A stretch of DNA of 64,000 nt from SKLM01 sp964390305 (GCA_964390305.1 CAYMHT010000003.1:1-64000); one strand, 5' to 3'; shown: positions 8,525 to 17,507, numbered from the stretch's first letter. Notes: generated from the sequence alone by a model not told the origin. Translations and numbers: made by a program.

Positions 8525-9053
8525 GATATCTGTTTACCTCTTTTCGAGCTTGTATTCAAGATTGCAGTCATCGCCGGAGGCGGCGACTTGACTCCTATAT
8601 CCTTCAGAGAGCTGCACAATATCTTACCACGCCTGCCGGGTCTTGTCCACTTCACTGGCCTGGACTGGGACGACCGGGATCGACGCCCTGAACATGGGCC
8701 TACAGGCGGGGTTAGGAGGGAGCGTGGGGGGTGCAATACGGCGCTGCGACAAGCAGATGAACCAGTAGACCGCGCCGATCAGGAACGCGCCGCCCCTCTC
8801 CATACGGGCTAGGCCCTGGTCCACAGTGGAGACTGGGGGCACGACTGCGAGGGCGGTGATAGAGGCGCCGCTGGAGGTGGCCGATGGTCCCAACGACGGA
8901 GCAAAGGGCCGTGCCAGCTGGCGAGGGTCGAGGTAAGGGGGGGTAGACAGGTCCAGGGAACTGTCTGGACCTCTTGCACGCGCTGGCCCGCCTTGCTTGG
9001 GTGTCGATCTGGCCCCTGCGTCATGCCTTGGCAGAGCGTCTCCAGCACGTTGC
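8525..9053. other. Long intergenic region, no gene supported
   Basis: About 530 bp between hypB (minus) and the regulator promoter (plus). Frames such as 8624-8893 (minus) and 8809-9048 (minus) have low-complexity Pro/Ser/Arg-rich translations and no motifs. It must hold the hypB promoter, but no clear hexamer pair was seen. Confidence 0.5.
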
Positions 9054-9082
9054 TTGCTCCCGACAGTTGGAGCCTCTATAAT
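9054..9082 (+). promoter_or_regulatory. Sigma70-type promoter of the NarL-type regulator
   Basis: TTGCTC (9054-9059), 17-bp spacer, perfect TATAAT (9077-9082), 43 bp before the ATG at 9126. Confidence 0.6.
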
Positions 9083-9125
9083 GTACCTCAGTCGATCAGC
9101 TCATCGATCAGGAAAGGTGTAGGCC

Positions 9126-9797
9126 ATGGGCAAGATCAGGATCATGCTGGTGGAAGACCACGTGCTGGTGCGGGAAGGCACAAAGGAGATGCTGGATCGC
9201 GAGGAGGACATGGAGGTGGTCGCCGAAGCAGGGGATGGTGAGGAAGCGGTGCGCCTGGTCGAACAGCGGGATCCCGATATCGTCATTATGGACATCGCGC
9301 TCCCGAAGCTCAACGGCGTTGAGGCGACGAGGCAGATCAAAGAGATCAGCCCCGGCACGGCCGTGCTCGTCCTGACGGCTTATGACGACGACGAGTACGT
9401 CTTCGCCCTGTTGGAGGCCGGCGCCGCGGGCTATCTGTTGAAGGATGTCTCCACGGATGAGCTCGTGGAGGCGATCCGCGCGGTTCAGGCTGGCGAGTCG
9501 ATGCTCCACCCGGTCATCGCGCGTAAGGTTGTCAATCGCTTCAGCCCGCAGGGGAAGGAAGGCGAGGACGCTCCCGCTGAGGAGCTCACCGCGCGGGAGA
9601 TAGAGGTCTTGCAGCTGGCTGGTGAGGGGATCACGAACCGCGAGATCGCGGATCGGCTCTCGATCAGCCACCGTACCGTGCAAGCCCATCTCAGCCACAT
9701 CTTCAGTAAGCTGGGGGTTGGTTCGCGGACTGAGGCGGTCGTGTACGCGTTGCGGAAGGGCCTGCTGGCCTTCGAAGATGTTTCGTCATCTCCCTAG
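9126..9797 (+). CDS. NarL/FixJ-family response regulator (LuxR-type HTH)
   Basis: 223 aa, ATG at 9126 after GGAAAGGTG. Receiver domain (1-120) with acidic residues ED at 10-11, phospho-acceptor D56 (IVIMDIALP) and lysine in LLKDV; C-terminal LuxR HTH beginning ELTAREIEVLQLAGEG. It binds DNA once phosphorylated. The cognate sensor is very probably the HisKA_3-type kinase encoded next, the usual partner of NarL regulators. The gene ends 29 bp before the assembly gap, and its last codons are repeated just after the gap, an assembly artefact rather than a second gene. Confidence 0.95.
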   Translation: MGKIRIMLVEDHVLVREGTKEMLDREEDMEVVAEAGDGEEAVRLVEQRDPDIVIMDIALPKLNGVEATRQIKEISPGTAVLVLTAYDDDEYVFALLEAGAAGYLLKDVSTDELVEAIRAVQAGESMLHPVIARKVVNRFSPQGKEGEDAPAEELTAREIEVLQLAGEGITNREIADRLSISHRTVQAHLSHIFSKLGVGSRTEAVVYALRKGLLAFEDVSSSP

Positions 9798-9826
9798 GCA
9801 GATGGCTGCAGTGGAGGCATCCTCCA
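9772..9826. repeat. 55-bp sequence repeated on the other side of the N gap (copy 1)
   Basis: Bases 9772-9826 are identical to 9927-9981. They include the last codons and stop of the response regulator. The two copies abut the Ns, which is what two overlapping but unmerged contig ends look like. Confidence 0.9.
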
Positions 9827-9926
9827 NNNNNNNNNNNNNNNNNNNNNNNNNNNNNNNNNNNNNNNNNNNNNNNNNNNNNNNNNNNNNNNNNNNNNNNNNN
9901 NNNNNNNNNNNNNNNNNNNNNNNNNN
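9827..9926. other. Assembly gap (100 N)
   Basis: A run of exactly 100 Ns, the conventional placeholder length for a gap of unknown size. Because the flanks overlap by 55 bp, the true gap may be zero or may be extra copies of the 21-bp tandem repeat that follows. Confidence 0.95.
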
Positions 9927-9981
9927 TCGAAGATGTTTCGTCATCTCCCTAGGCAGATGGCTGCAGTGGAGGCATCCTCCA
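9927..9981. repeat. 55-bp sequence repeated on the other side of the N gap (copy 2)
   Basis: Identical to 9772-9826. It runs directly into the 21-bp tandem repeat at 9966-10007, so the contig break falls inside that repeat. Confidence 0.9.
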
Positions 9982-10007
9982 TGCGAGTGGAGGCATCCTC
10001 CATGCGA
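9966..10007 (+). repeat. Two perfect 21-bp tandem repeats, each with a GGAGG-cat-CCTCC hairpin
   Basis: Copies at 9966-9986 and 9987-10007. Each contains a 5-bp hairpin followed directly by ATG. The period is seven codons, and a 17-codon open frame (9981-10034) runs through the second copy. Copy number is uncertain because the assembly breaks here. Confidence 0.8.
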
Positions 10008-10041
10008 AGGTCATTTTGTCGCTGGAAGGTGTAGCGGTCAG

Positions 10042-12099
10042 GTGAAGACAGTTCGATCGCGAATACGGCTGCTTCGAAGCACGATGAGCACTGGCGCCTT
10101 CTGGGCGGTGTTGGCGATGATGGCTGCGATAACGGCCATCCACTACCTGACGCCCCAGATTCGGTCCGTGTCGCCGAACACAGGGATATCCTTGAGCCGA
10201 CACGCCGTGGAGCGCATCCTGTTTGTGCTTCCGGTGGCCGCCGCGGGAGTTGCCTTTGGGCACATAGGGGGAATCGCCGCCCTCGTCACGGCGGTGCTGA
10301 TCATGTTGCCTCGGGCAATCTGGCTCTCCGACCATCGAGTGGACGCTACGATTGAGACCGTCGCAGTGGGCGTGGTTGGGTACCTGGTCCTCCGGATGGT
10401 TGAGACTGAGGAGAGGGAGAAATCGCTTCGGCAGGAAGCAGTCGCGCGTATGAGATCATTCAATGCAATGTGCTCCATCGTCGCCAAATCGTTGGAGCTG
10501 GAGCAGGTCCTCAATGAGGCACTCGACAAAGCCCTGGAGGTGACCGATCTTGAAGTAGGCTTGATGTACTCCTTGGATCCACAGACTGATGAGCTGGTGC
10601 TCTGCGCCCACCGTGGTCTGGGAGAGAAGAGCATCCAAGAGCTGGATCGCCTGCGCCTGGGAGAGGGTCTCTGCGGGCGAGTGGCTCAATCTGGGGAGCC
10701 GACGGTTCTGGAGGACGCGTCGCAGGACGCACGGGCGACCAGGTCAGCAGGGGAAGGGGAACGATTGGAGTCTCAGATCATCGTGCCACTGACGTCGAAG
10801 GGCAAAGTCCAAGGCGTGATGGCCCTCGGTTCGCGGACACGACGACGGTTTCCATCTGCGGACCTTCAGCTCATCACCACCTTCGGGAAGCAGATCGGCG
10901 TAGGCGTTGAGAACGCCCAGCTGCACCGCTACGTCGAGAGGCAGCTCCAGATTCAGCAGAGGTTGAATGAGGTCGCTGAGAAGGTTACCTCGGAGCTGGA
11001 GCTGGATAGGATCCTGCCCAAGGTTCTGAAGATCGCCGAGGAACTGATAGAGGCCGACTGTGGATTCATCGCCCTTTTTGATCCGCTGACGAAGCAGCTC
11101 ACTTATCCGTATTTGCACAACCTCCCGCAGGAGCTGACGAATGTGACGGTGTCGAAGGGCGAAGGGGTAGCAGGGGAGGCAATGGCTACTGTGAGCCCGG
11201 TTGCCATCCTGGACTATCAGAGCTACCCGAATGCCGTGCCCGCGTTCGCGGATGCAGGGCTTGCCAGTGTTGTGGCGGTCCCGATTGTGAGTGGTAATCG
11301 AGCGTTCGGTACCCTGGCCGTAGGCAGCCTCCGAGACGCGGCGGAGTTCTCGCCGACTGAGATATCGACCCTGGCGGGCGTGGGGCGTCAGGCTGGCATT
11401 GCCATCGATAACGCCCGGCTCTACGAGAACATGCGCTACTATGCCCGACAGATCACTCGGGCGCAGGAGAGCGAGAGGAAACGCATCGCCCGCGAGGCGC
11501 ACGACGAAACGGCACAGATTCTGGTCGCGCTGTCCCGCCGACTTGACGCCCTCATGGCCTCGCCCGAGTTGCCTTCTCCCGCTTTCAAGGAGCGCCTGGA
11601 AGGAGTGCGAGGACTGACCACCGATGCTCTGCAGAGTGTCCGCCGATTCAGTCGGGACCTACGCCCGCCGGTCCTGGACGATCTGGGTTTTGTGCCTGCG
11701 GTGCGTGGTCTGACGAGGCAGCTGGAGGAGGCCGGAGTTGAGACGGAGCTTCGGGTATCCGGGACACCGTACCGGCTGTCGCCGGAGGAGGAGTTGGTGC
11801 TGTTTCGGATCGCGCAAGAATCTCTCAACAACATCCGGCGGCACGCCGACGCTTCTGAGGTGAAGGTCATGGTATCGTTCGGCCGCAAAGAGGTGCGCAT
11901 GGTCATCGAGGATGATGGAAAGGGCTTTGCTCCACCGGACAAGTTTGTCGACCTGGTCGCCTCGGGAAAGCTGGGTCTTATCGGGATGCACGAGCGCGCA
12001 CGTATCCTGGGTGGGACACTCCGGATCGATTCGGAACCAGGCGGAGGCACACAGCTTCTCGTAGACGCTCCAGTACACAGAAGAGGGCGCGAGAGTTAA
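10042..12099 (+). CDS. GAF-domain sensor histidine kinase (HisKA_3 / NarX-like)
   Basis: 685 aa from GTG at 10042 (GGAAGG 12 bp upstream); ATG at 10084 is an alternative. Order: three or four N-terminal membrane helices (about residues 15-130), two GAF domains (about 150-300 and 315-470), a HisKA_3 dimerisation helix with the phospho-acceptor histidine in ERKRIAREAHDETAQ, where the usual ELHD is EAHD, and an HATPase_c domain with QESLNNIRRHA, DDGKGF and GLIGMHERA. It should phosphorylate the NarL-type regulator encoded just upstream. The GAF ligands cannot be read from sequence. An open frame seeming to fuse it through the N run is an artefact. Confidence 0.92.
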   Translation: MKTVRSRIRLLRSTMSTGAFWAVLAMMAAITAIHYLTPQIRSVSPNTGISLSRHAVERILFVLPVAAAGVAFGHIGGIAALVTAVLIMLPRAIWLSDHRVDATIETVAVGVVGYLVLRMVETEEREKSLRQEAVARMRSFNAMCSIVAKSLELEQVLNEALDKALEVTDLEVGLMYSLDPQTDELVLCAHRGLGEKSIQELDRLRLGEGLCGRVAQSGEPTVLEDASQDARATRSAGEGERLESQIIVPLTSKGKVQGVMALGSRTRRRFPSADLQLITTFGKQIGVGVENAQLHRYVERQLQIQQRLNEVAEKVTSELELDRILPKVLKIAEELIEADCGFIALFDPLTKQLTYPYLHNLPQELTNVTVSKGEGVAGEAMATVSPVAILDYQSYPNAVPAFADAGLASVVAVPIVSGNRAFGTLAVGSLRDAAEFSPTEISTLAGVGRQAGIAIDNARLYENMRYYARQITRAQESERKRIAREAHDETAQILVALSRRLDALMASPELPSPAFKERLEGVRGLTTDALQSVRRFSRDLRPPVLDDLGFVPAVRGLTRQLEEAGVETELRVSGTPYRLSPEEELVLFRIAQESLNNIRRHADASEVKVMVSFGRKEVRMVIEDDGKGFAPPDKFVDLVASGKLGLIGMHERARILGGTLRIDSEPGGGTQLLVDAPVHRRGRES

Positions 12100-12138
12100 G
12101 GCGTACGCGGGAGTGCTCAGCCTCTCCGCGCAGGGTTC

Positions 12139-12170
12139 GGAGTGAGTGGTACGCTGGAGGCCCTCACTCC
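12139..12170. terminator. Hairpin between convergent kinase and hypA genes
   Basis: GGAGTGAG (12139-12146) pairs perfectly with CTCACTCC (12163-12170) around a 16-nt loop and covers the end of hypA. No strong T-tract, so a weak or factor-assisted terminator at best. Confidence 0.35.
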
Positions 12171-12505
12171 ACCTCGATACTGTCCAATCGGAAGTCGTCC
12201 CCTCCCACAGCGACGACTCGCCCTTCTCCACACTGCGGACAGACGAAACTCCTGTGATTCAGGGGAAACGTGTGTCCGCAAGCCAGACAACGCAAGGTTC
12301 CATCAACGCGGTCGAAGTGAAGCTCGGCGCCCTCGGCGATGGTGTCTTCGCTGACGATATCCCAGTAGAACTGGACGGATTCGTCGACGATTGAGGATAG
12401 CTCGCCGATAACGATGTTGAGCCGAACGATGCGCTCCGCCCCGGCGTCCTCCGCGTGGCGAAGAGCGATCTCCAACAGGCTCTCAGTGACCGATAACTCG
12501 TGCAT
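12164..12505 (-). CDS. hypA: Hydrogenase nickel-insertion metallochaperone HypA
   Basis: 113 aa from ATG at 12505. That start is chosen because HypA must begin MHE, with His2 as a nickel ligand; an upstream TTG at 12511 would bury it. The zinc site is CLAC...CPQC in the second half. It delivers nickel to HypB and the hydrogenase large subunit. It is 3.6 kb from hypB-hypC and instead is the last gene behind tldD-pmbA, 42 bp after pmbA, suggesting co-transcription with that operon. Confidence 0.95.
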   Translation of the reverse strand: MHELSVTESLLEIALRHAEDAGAERIVRLNIVIGELSSIVDESVQFYWDIVSEDTIAEGAELHFDRVDGTLRCLACGHTFPLNHRSFVCPQCGEGRVVAVGGDDFRLDSIEVE

Positions 12506-12547
12506 GGTCAATGGTGGGGCGCCCCTTGGCGTACTGTAGCCAGTGCC

Positions 12548-13843
12548 TCACGCTCTTGTGACCACGTTAAGCGAAGGCAGGAGGATGTAGGGCAAGCGGA
12601 TGCCTCCGTAGACCCACTCCGATTCGAGACTCAGCGCCTCGATCCGTCTCAAGTCCTGGTAGATGTTCCCCGCAATCGAGACGTCCTTGACGCGCCCCAC
12701 GATCTCGCCGCCCTCGATCTTGAAGGCCAGGCTGAGATTGTTGGAGAAGACACCACTGATCACGTTGCCTTGACCCAGCCCCAGCGGTGCCTCTACCAGC
12801 AATCCTTCATCGATTCCGCCAATGATCTCCTCTACGGGTGTCTCGCCACCCGCGACGACCATGTTGGAGAAGGACGGGGATGGTGGGGAGAAAAGGCTTC
12901 GCTCTCCATTACCCGTGGACTCGGTCCCGGCCAAGGCGGCGGTCTTGAGATCGTAGATGAATCCCATGAGTCGGCCTCGATCGATAAGGACGTTTCGTCG
13001 GCGCGGGACGCCCTCATCGTCGTGAGAGCTGCTGCCAGGCCGGCCATCGAGGGTCGGATCGTCCACGATCGTCAGTCTCTCATCGAAAATCTGCTCGCCA
13101 TCGCGGCCTGTCATCGGTGAGATGCCACGGTAAACGTTCTTCCCGTCTAGGCCGTGGATCAGCGGGAGGCCCAACACGGGAGCGCCGGTGGGTGAGAATA
13201 GAACGGGCATCTGTCCGGATGGAAGAGTCGTCGCGCGTCGAGCCAGTCGCAGCTTGTCCGCGATGCGGTCGGCAAAGGCGCGATACGCGTCGTCGAGGCT
13301 GGCGGTGTTGAAGTACTCGAACAGCGTGACCACGTCGTCTCCCCGTACGCGCTCCACCTCTACCATGATCGAGAGTGGGGCTCTTCTGACCGCCACCTCG
13401 GCCCCTGCGCTATTGCGAACCGTGCTCTCCCGCACGCGGCGCGTCAGATCGATACTGACGTTGGCCTGCTCGTCGGCCTCCACCAGCGTGTTCACGATCT
13501 CCTCGCCCATGTCGATCAGCCGCGCCACCGGGAGCGCGGCCAACTCGGGATCATAGACCTCCACTGAGGGTCCCGGTCCGGGCTCGGGGAAGCGGAGCGG
13601 GATTTCGTCGCCCAGGTGCGCCGACGCCAGCACATTGTCGATGAGCTTGTCGAGGGCGGTGGTGTCGCTGGAGGCGGCGAACCCCAGACGGCCGTCGACC
13701 ACCGCTCGGGCGGCCACACCCTGGGTCTCCTCCACCTCGAAGGACTTGAGCCTGTTGGCCTCGAAACCAATCTTTGTCGCCTCGCTCTGAATCTCGAATA
13801 CTTCGGCCTGCTCGGCCTCATGCATCAAGCGTTCTAGCATCAT
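12548..13843 (-). CDS. pmbA: TldE/PmbA metalloprotease subunit
   Basis: 431 aa from ATG at 13843, preceded at good spacing by GGAGGGGG; a GTG 21 bp upstream is less likely. It matches the PmbA/TldE half of the TldD-TldE heterodimer: the family core and a C-terminal domain ending LPSLNVVTRA, without the HExxxH zinc motif, as expected for TldE. TldD/E degrade unfolded or leader peptides, and in microcin B17 maturation remove the leader. The partner tldD is 93 bp upstream. A role in processing a modified peptide is possible because a radical SAM gene precedes the pair, but no precursor peptide was seen. Confidence 0.93.
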   Translation of the reverse strand: MMLERLMHEAEQAEVFEIQSEATKIGFEANRLKSFEVEETQGVAARAVVDGRLGFAASSDTTALDKLIDNVLASAHLGDEIPLRFPEPGPGPSVEVYDPELAALPVARLIDMGEEIVNTLVEADEQANVSIDLTRRVRESTVRNSAGAEVAVRRAPLSIMVEVERVRGDDVVTLFEYFNTASLDDAYRAFADRIADKLRLARRATTLPSGQMPVLFSPTGAPVLGLPLIHGLDGKNVYRGISPMTGRDGEQIFDERLTIVDDPTLDGRPGSSSHDDEGVPRRRNVLIDRGRLMGFIYDLKTAALAGTESTGNGERSLFSPPSPSFSNMVVAGGETPVEEIIGGIDEGLLVEAPLGLGQGNVISGVFSNNLSLAFKIEGGEIVGRVKDVSIAGNIYQDLRRIEALSLESEWVYGGIRLPYILLPSLNVVTRA

Positions 13844-13936
13844 TTCCCCCTCCATATTGAGCACTCAGTGGTGTACTGGTCTGCGGAACCAGGGCGGTTG
13901 CGCATCGGTCGGGAGACCTCGGGGAGCGTCTGGGGC

Positions 13937-15298
13937 TCACTGGCCGCCGATGAGGACGTCCTGGATGCGCACGTGAGGCGCGCCCATCGACACGGGTAGC
14001 CCGCCCTGCCCTTTCCCGCACCGACCCCACTCGGCCCACTGGAAGTCGTCGCCAACGGCGTCGATGTGCTTGAGTGTGACGAACAAGTTTCCGCTGAGCA
14101 CCACGTCGCGGACTAACTCGGCAATCTCGCCGTCTCGAATCATGTACCCGTAGGCAGCGCTGAAGGAGAAGTTCTCCAGTGCCGTCTGCCCACCAAAGGC
14201 GTCGCAGGCGTAGACGCCTCGGTTGATCTGGCTGATCATCTGTTCAAACGCTGTATCGCCACCCTCGATGAACGTGTTGGTCATTCGGACGATGGGCGGG
14301 TAGCGGTAGCTGGTCGCCCGGGCGTTGCCCGTTGGCTTTTCGTTCATCTTCGCGGCTGTCTCCCGCGAGTGAAGGCGCCCAACCAGGACGCCGTCCCTGA
14401 TCAGGTCCGTGCGTCCCGTTGGTGTACCCTCGTCGTCGTACCTGTGGCTCCCGCGCAGGCCGGAGATAGAGCCATCGTCGGCAATCGTCAGGATGTCGCG
14501 ACCGAAGCGTCGACCTAATACCATCATCTCCTGCGCCTGCGGGTTCTCGTACACGAAGTCAGCCTCGGAGAGATGCCCAAACGCCTCGTGAGCGAAAACA
14601 CCGGCCATTCTGGGATTGCAGACCACTGTGTAGCGTCCGCCTTCTACCGGTGGCGCTGTGAGAAGATCGACTGCACGCTGTGCCACCGTCTGCGCCAGAT
14701 CGTGGTGCCCCCTTACAGCGCCGAAGCCAGCCACTTTCGATACCGCCTCGAATGCGCGCTGGACGTTGTCGTTCTGGCGGGCGACGGCACTGAAGGCGAT
14801 GTTGACCATAGGACGTTCTTCCTCGATGTAGGTGCCCTCAGAGCTGGCGAATGTGACCCGGCTGAAGGTATCGAGGTATCTCGTGTGGGTGTCCACGATG
14901 CGAGGGTCGAAACCAAGGAGAATCTCGTTGTACGCTTGAGCCAGCGATTTCTTCTCCATCACCGGGATGCCGCGGAAATCGTCCTCCAGTGGAACAACGA
15001 TGTTGTCCTCGGAGGCGGGGACCGGAGCCAACTCGATAGGCTCAGCCTGAACTGCGCGTGCTCCTTCGTACGCCTGGCGGACGCGTTGCTCAAGGTTGCT
15101 CACATCGTTGAAGGTTGCCATTCCCCACCCACCGCCCCGCACGAAGCATCGGACGATGCCGCCTCGGTCAAGGACCACACCCGCGGTCTCCAGGTCTGGG
15201 CCACGGAAGGCGACGCGGGTGTCTTCCCTTTCCTCCAGGCGGATTTCTGTGTAGTCTGCTTCACTGTTCCTGATTGCTGCTTCCACTCTCTCTCGCAT
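13937..15298 (-). CDS. tldD: TldD zinc metalloprotease subunit
   Basis: 453 aa from ATG at 15298 after AGGGAGA; a longer frame to 15349 lacks a ribosome site. The active-site motif HEAFGH (in VFAHEAFGHLSEADF) is present and intact, identifying the catalytic partner of TldE. The C-terminal domain with the EWGRCGKGQGG region and GAPHVRI matches TldD. With PmbA it forms a cytoplasmic protease whose active site lies in an internal cavity. It lies 82 bp after the radical SAM gene and 93 bp before pmbA. Confidence 0.94.
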   Translation of the reverse strand: MRERVEAAIRNSEADYTEIRLEEREDTRVAFRGPDLETAGVVLDRGGIVRCFVRGGGWGMATFNDVSNLEQRVRQAYEGARAVQAEPIELAPVPASEDNIVVPLEDDFRGIPVMEKKSLAQAYNEILLGFDPRIVDTHTRYLDTFSRVTFASSEGTYIEEERPMVNIAFSAVARQNDNVQRAFEAVSKVAGFGAVRGHHDLAQTVAQRAVDLLTAPPVEGGRYTVVCNPRMAGVFAHEAFGHLSEADFVYENPQAQEMMVLGRRFGRDILTIADDGSISGLRGSHRYDDEGTPTGRTDLIRDGVLVGRLHSRETAAKMNEKPTGNARATSYRYPPIVRMTNTFIEGGDTAFEQMISQINRGVYACDAFGGQTALENFSFSAAYGYMIRDGEIAELVRDVVLSGNLFVTLKHIDAVGDDFQWAEWGRCGKGQGGLPVSMGAPHVRIQDVLIGGQ

Positions 15299-15380
15299 AG
15301 ATCTCCCTGGTCTCTCAGAATGAAGCCCTTGGCGTGTTCCGCGTTCCAAGCATCGCTGTTAGCTCAGCCTGCGCAACCCC

Positions 15381-16787
15381 CTACCTGTTCCCGTTGACGC
15401 CAAGGCCCAGTCTCCGCATCACCTTCTGCGGCGTGACTCGCCGCGCGCGCTCCCACTGGTGGCTTATCCATCGCTTAAGCGCGTTGATCGGCCTACGCCG
15501 CTGGCTCTCCGCCATGGCCCACTTGAGAAACTCGTAATCCTGTCCCTTTATCTTGGGTTCGGTGGGATTACGGCGATACGAGTCGTAGTCGGTGATGCGG
15601 CTCAGATCGTGTTGGATCGTATAGTTATACAGATCCGTTCCGGGGTGGGGCGTGAAGAAGGCCGGGCTATAGTAATCGGGGTCGATCGCCTTCATCAGGC
15701 GCACCGTGTCCATGACCTCATCTCTGGTCTCGGTCGGCAGCCCCAGCATGTAGTTAGCCCAGATCTTGATGTCGTACTTGCGGCAAATGCGCGCCGCTTC
15801 CAGGTTCTGCTGCACCGTCGTCCCTTTGCGAATGAAGCTCAGGACACGATCGTTGCCGCTCTCGAAGCCGATGAAATAGCCGCGAAGGCCCGCTTCGGCC
15901 ATACGAGCCGCCATGTCTTCGTGCTTCACGATGATGTCGGCGCGGCTCTGGCAGAAGAAGGGCATGTCGAAGCCCTCCGCGACGTACTTCTCGGTGAACT
16001 CGGTGACCCACTCCCGATCCTCGGTCAGACAGTCGTCATGGAACATGAACGAGGCCAGGTTGTGCTTCTCCACCAACACACCGAGTTCGGCGATGACGTT
16101 GTCGACGCTGCGGCGGCGGGTGCGCTTCCCGAACAGGTAGTCTTCCCCTGGTTTGCAGAAAGCGCAGTTATAGAGACACCCTCGCCCGGCGATCACGGTC
16201 GCGAAAGGTGGGGGAAGCTCGGGTACGAACGGGACCTCCGGGGAGTCCAGGTCATAGCCCCATTTCTTCCACTCTTCGAGGAAGAGGTCGCGGTCGGCAG
16301 CGGGGATCGCGTCCAGGTCGGGTGGGTCGCCGCGGAGCACGCGGTGCGGGGGGGGATCGCCCGCCTCGATCAGCTTCAGCAGGCGGGGGAACGTCGTCTC
16401 TCCCTCTCGGGTGACCAAATAGTCCACGTGCGGGATCTCGAGGGCGTCCTCGAGCGCGATGGTGACGTGGGGCCCCCCGATGACGGTGATCAGCTGCGGT
16501 TTTACCTCTTTAGCGAGGGCAATGGCCCGGGTGGCTGGGTTGTAGTCGACGCTCATCATCGTGACTCCAACGACGTCTGGATCCCGCTCTGCCAGCACCT
16601 CGCGGAAGTGGTCCCAGTCAGAGAGGGCTCGGAGATCGATGAAATCGACGTCGAATCCTTCGGCCTTCGACGCCGCGCTGAGGCGCGCCAGGCCATGGGA
16701 AATCCAGCCGGCCTCCATCCCTTGCTGGAGCGATCTAAATCCTTGGCCGGCGATACCAGGATAGATGAGGGTCGTCTTAAGTGACAT
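15381..16787 (-). CDS. B12-binding radical SAM protein
   Basis: 468 aa, ATG at 16787. The N-terminal cobalamin-binding Rossmann domain (about 1-150, with VIGGPHVT) is followed by a radical SAM core whose cluster motif is CLYNCAFC (C-x3-C-x2-C, about residue 207) and by FIGFESGNDRVL and NYMLGLPTET, typical of class B methyltransferase/MiaB-like enzymes. Substrate unknown. It lies 21 bp after the SufR-like regulator and upstream of tldD/pmbA, suggesting one operon. The C-terminus is basic and tryptophan-rich. Candidate roles: methylation or rearrangement of a lipid, cofactor or peptide. Confidence 0.9.
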   Translation of the reverse strand: MSLKTTLIYPGIAGQGFRSLQQGMEAGWISHGLARLSAASKAEGFDVDFIDLRALSDWDHFREVLAERDPDVVGVTMMSVDYNPATRAIALAKEVKPQLITVIGGPHVTIALEDALEIPHVDYLVTREGETTFPRLLKLIEAGDPPPHRVLRGDPPDLDAIPAADRDLFLEEWKKWGYDLDSPEVPFVPELPPPFATVIAGRGCLYNCAFCKPGEDYLFGKRTRRRSVDNVIAELGVLVEKHNLASFMFHDDCLTEDREWVTEFTEKYVAEGFDMPFFCQSRADIIVKHEDMAARMAEAGLRGYFIGFESGNDRVLSFIRKGTTVQQNLEAARICRKYDIKIWANYMLGLPTETRDEVMDTVRLMKAIDPDYYSPAFFTPHPGTDLYNYTIQHDLSRITDYDSYRRNPTEPKIKGQDYEFLKWAMAESQRRRPINALKRWISHQWERARRVTPQKVMRRLGLGVNGNR

Positions 16788-16808
16788 ATCGGCGTCTGAA
16801 AGGTAGAC

Positions 16809-17426
16809 TCAGGCGGGCTCGATTACGTAGGTGCAGTGGCGCGGAGGGCCGGACGTGCGTCTGATCTCCTCAGACGATAGGCCGAGGAGCTCTCTAAGCA
16901 GCGTCTGATCGATCTTGCACACCTCGCTGTGTCGCCGTGCGACGCTCTCGTAGGGACAGTTGGCGATGTGGATCAAGTAGTTGCTCTCTTCGGTCTTTTC
17001 CCAGTGCGCCATGTATCCTCGCTCGTCCAAGAAGTCGATCGTGACGGCAATACGTTCTTCAAGGTCGGCGGTGTGAGGGATGGTGATGGTGTCGGCTATA
17101 CGCCTCCCGATACGTTCCATCATGCTCTCGACTTCGTCGTCCGAGAAGCGCGAGCGCAGTTCTTCAAGCAGGAGGTCGATCAGTCGTTCATACCGCTTGG
17201 GGAAGAAATCGCTCGCCTCTTGGGTCAGGGTGTAGACGTGTTGGGGACGCCCCGGGGCTTTGCGATGGCGGACAGACGGTGCTGCCACAAGGTCCTCTCT
17301 GCGCAAGGTATCGAGATGGTGACGGATGGTGACCGTCGTCAAGCCCAGCATCTCGCTTAACTCCTTCACTGTGGCCTGACCGCGTTCCTTCAGGATCCTA
17401 AGAATCCGTTCTCGGGTAGCCTGCAT
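16809..17426 (-). CDS. SufR-like iron-sulfur-sensing transcriptional regulator (HTH, ArsR/DeoR type)
   Basis: 205 aa, ATG at 17426. An N-terminal winged helix (TVKELSEMLGLTTVTIRHHL) is followed by GRPQHVYTLT and FFPKRY, which resemble cyanobacterial SufR. The C-terminal part has three cysteines, C157, C170 and C198 (C-x12-C, then x27), plus H166 and H197, a plausible [4Fe-4S] site; the fourth cysteine reported for some SufR proteins is absent. It probably represses Fe-S or redox genes and itself. A strong promoter and an inverted repeat straddling the -35 lie upstream, consistent with autoregulation. Confidence 0.85.
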   Translation of the reverse strand: MQATRERILRILKERGQATVKELSEMLGLTTVTIRHHLDTLRREDLVAAPSVRHRKAPGRPQHVYTLTQEASDFFPKRYERLIDLLLEELRSRFSDDEVESMMERIGRRIADTITIPHTADLEERIAVTIDFLDERGYMAHWEKTEESNYLIHIANCPYESVARRHSEVCKIDQTLLRELLGLSSEEIRRTSGPPRHCTYVIEPA

Positions 17427-17507
17427 GATCTCACTTCCTTCTTGGCGTATCGCACCTGTCGGTAGAAAGCTGTCCGGTGGCTCACGACGCCGCGATGCGT
17501 CCGAAAA

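Noticed and set aside
8624..8893. 89-codon minus-strand frame between hypB and the regulator
   Set aside because: Composition like translated non-coding GC-rich DNA; no motif or convincing start site.
9622..12099. Single 825-codon frame joining the regulator region to the histidine kinase
   Set aside because: It runs through the 100 Ns and uses the wrong frame of the regulator; the kinase starts after the gap.
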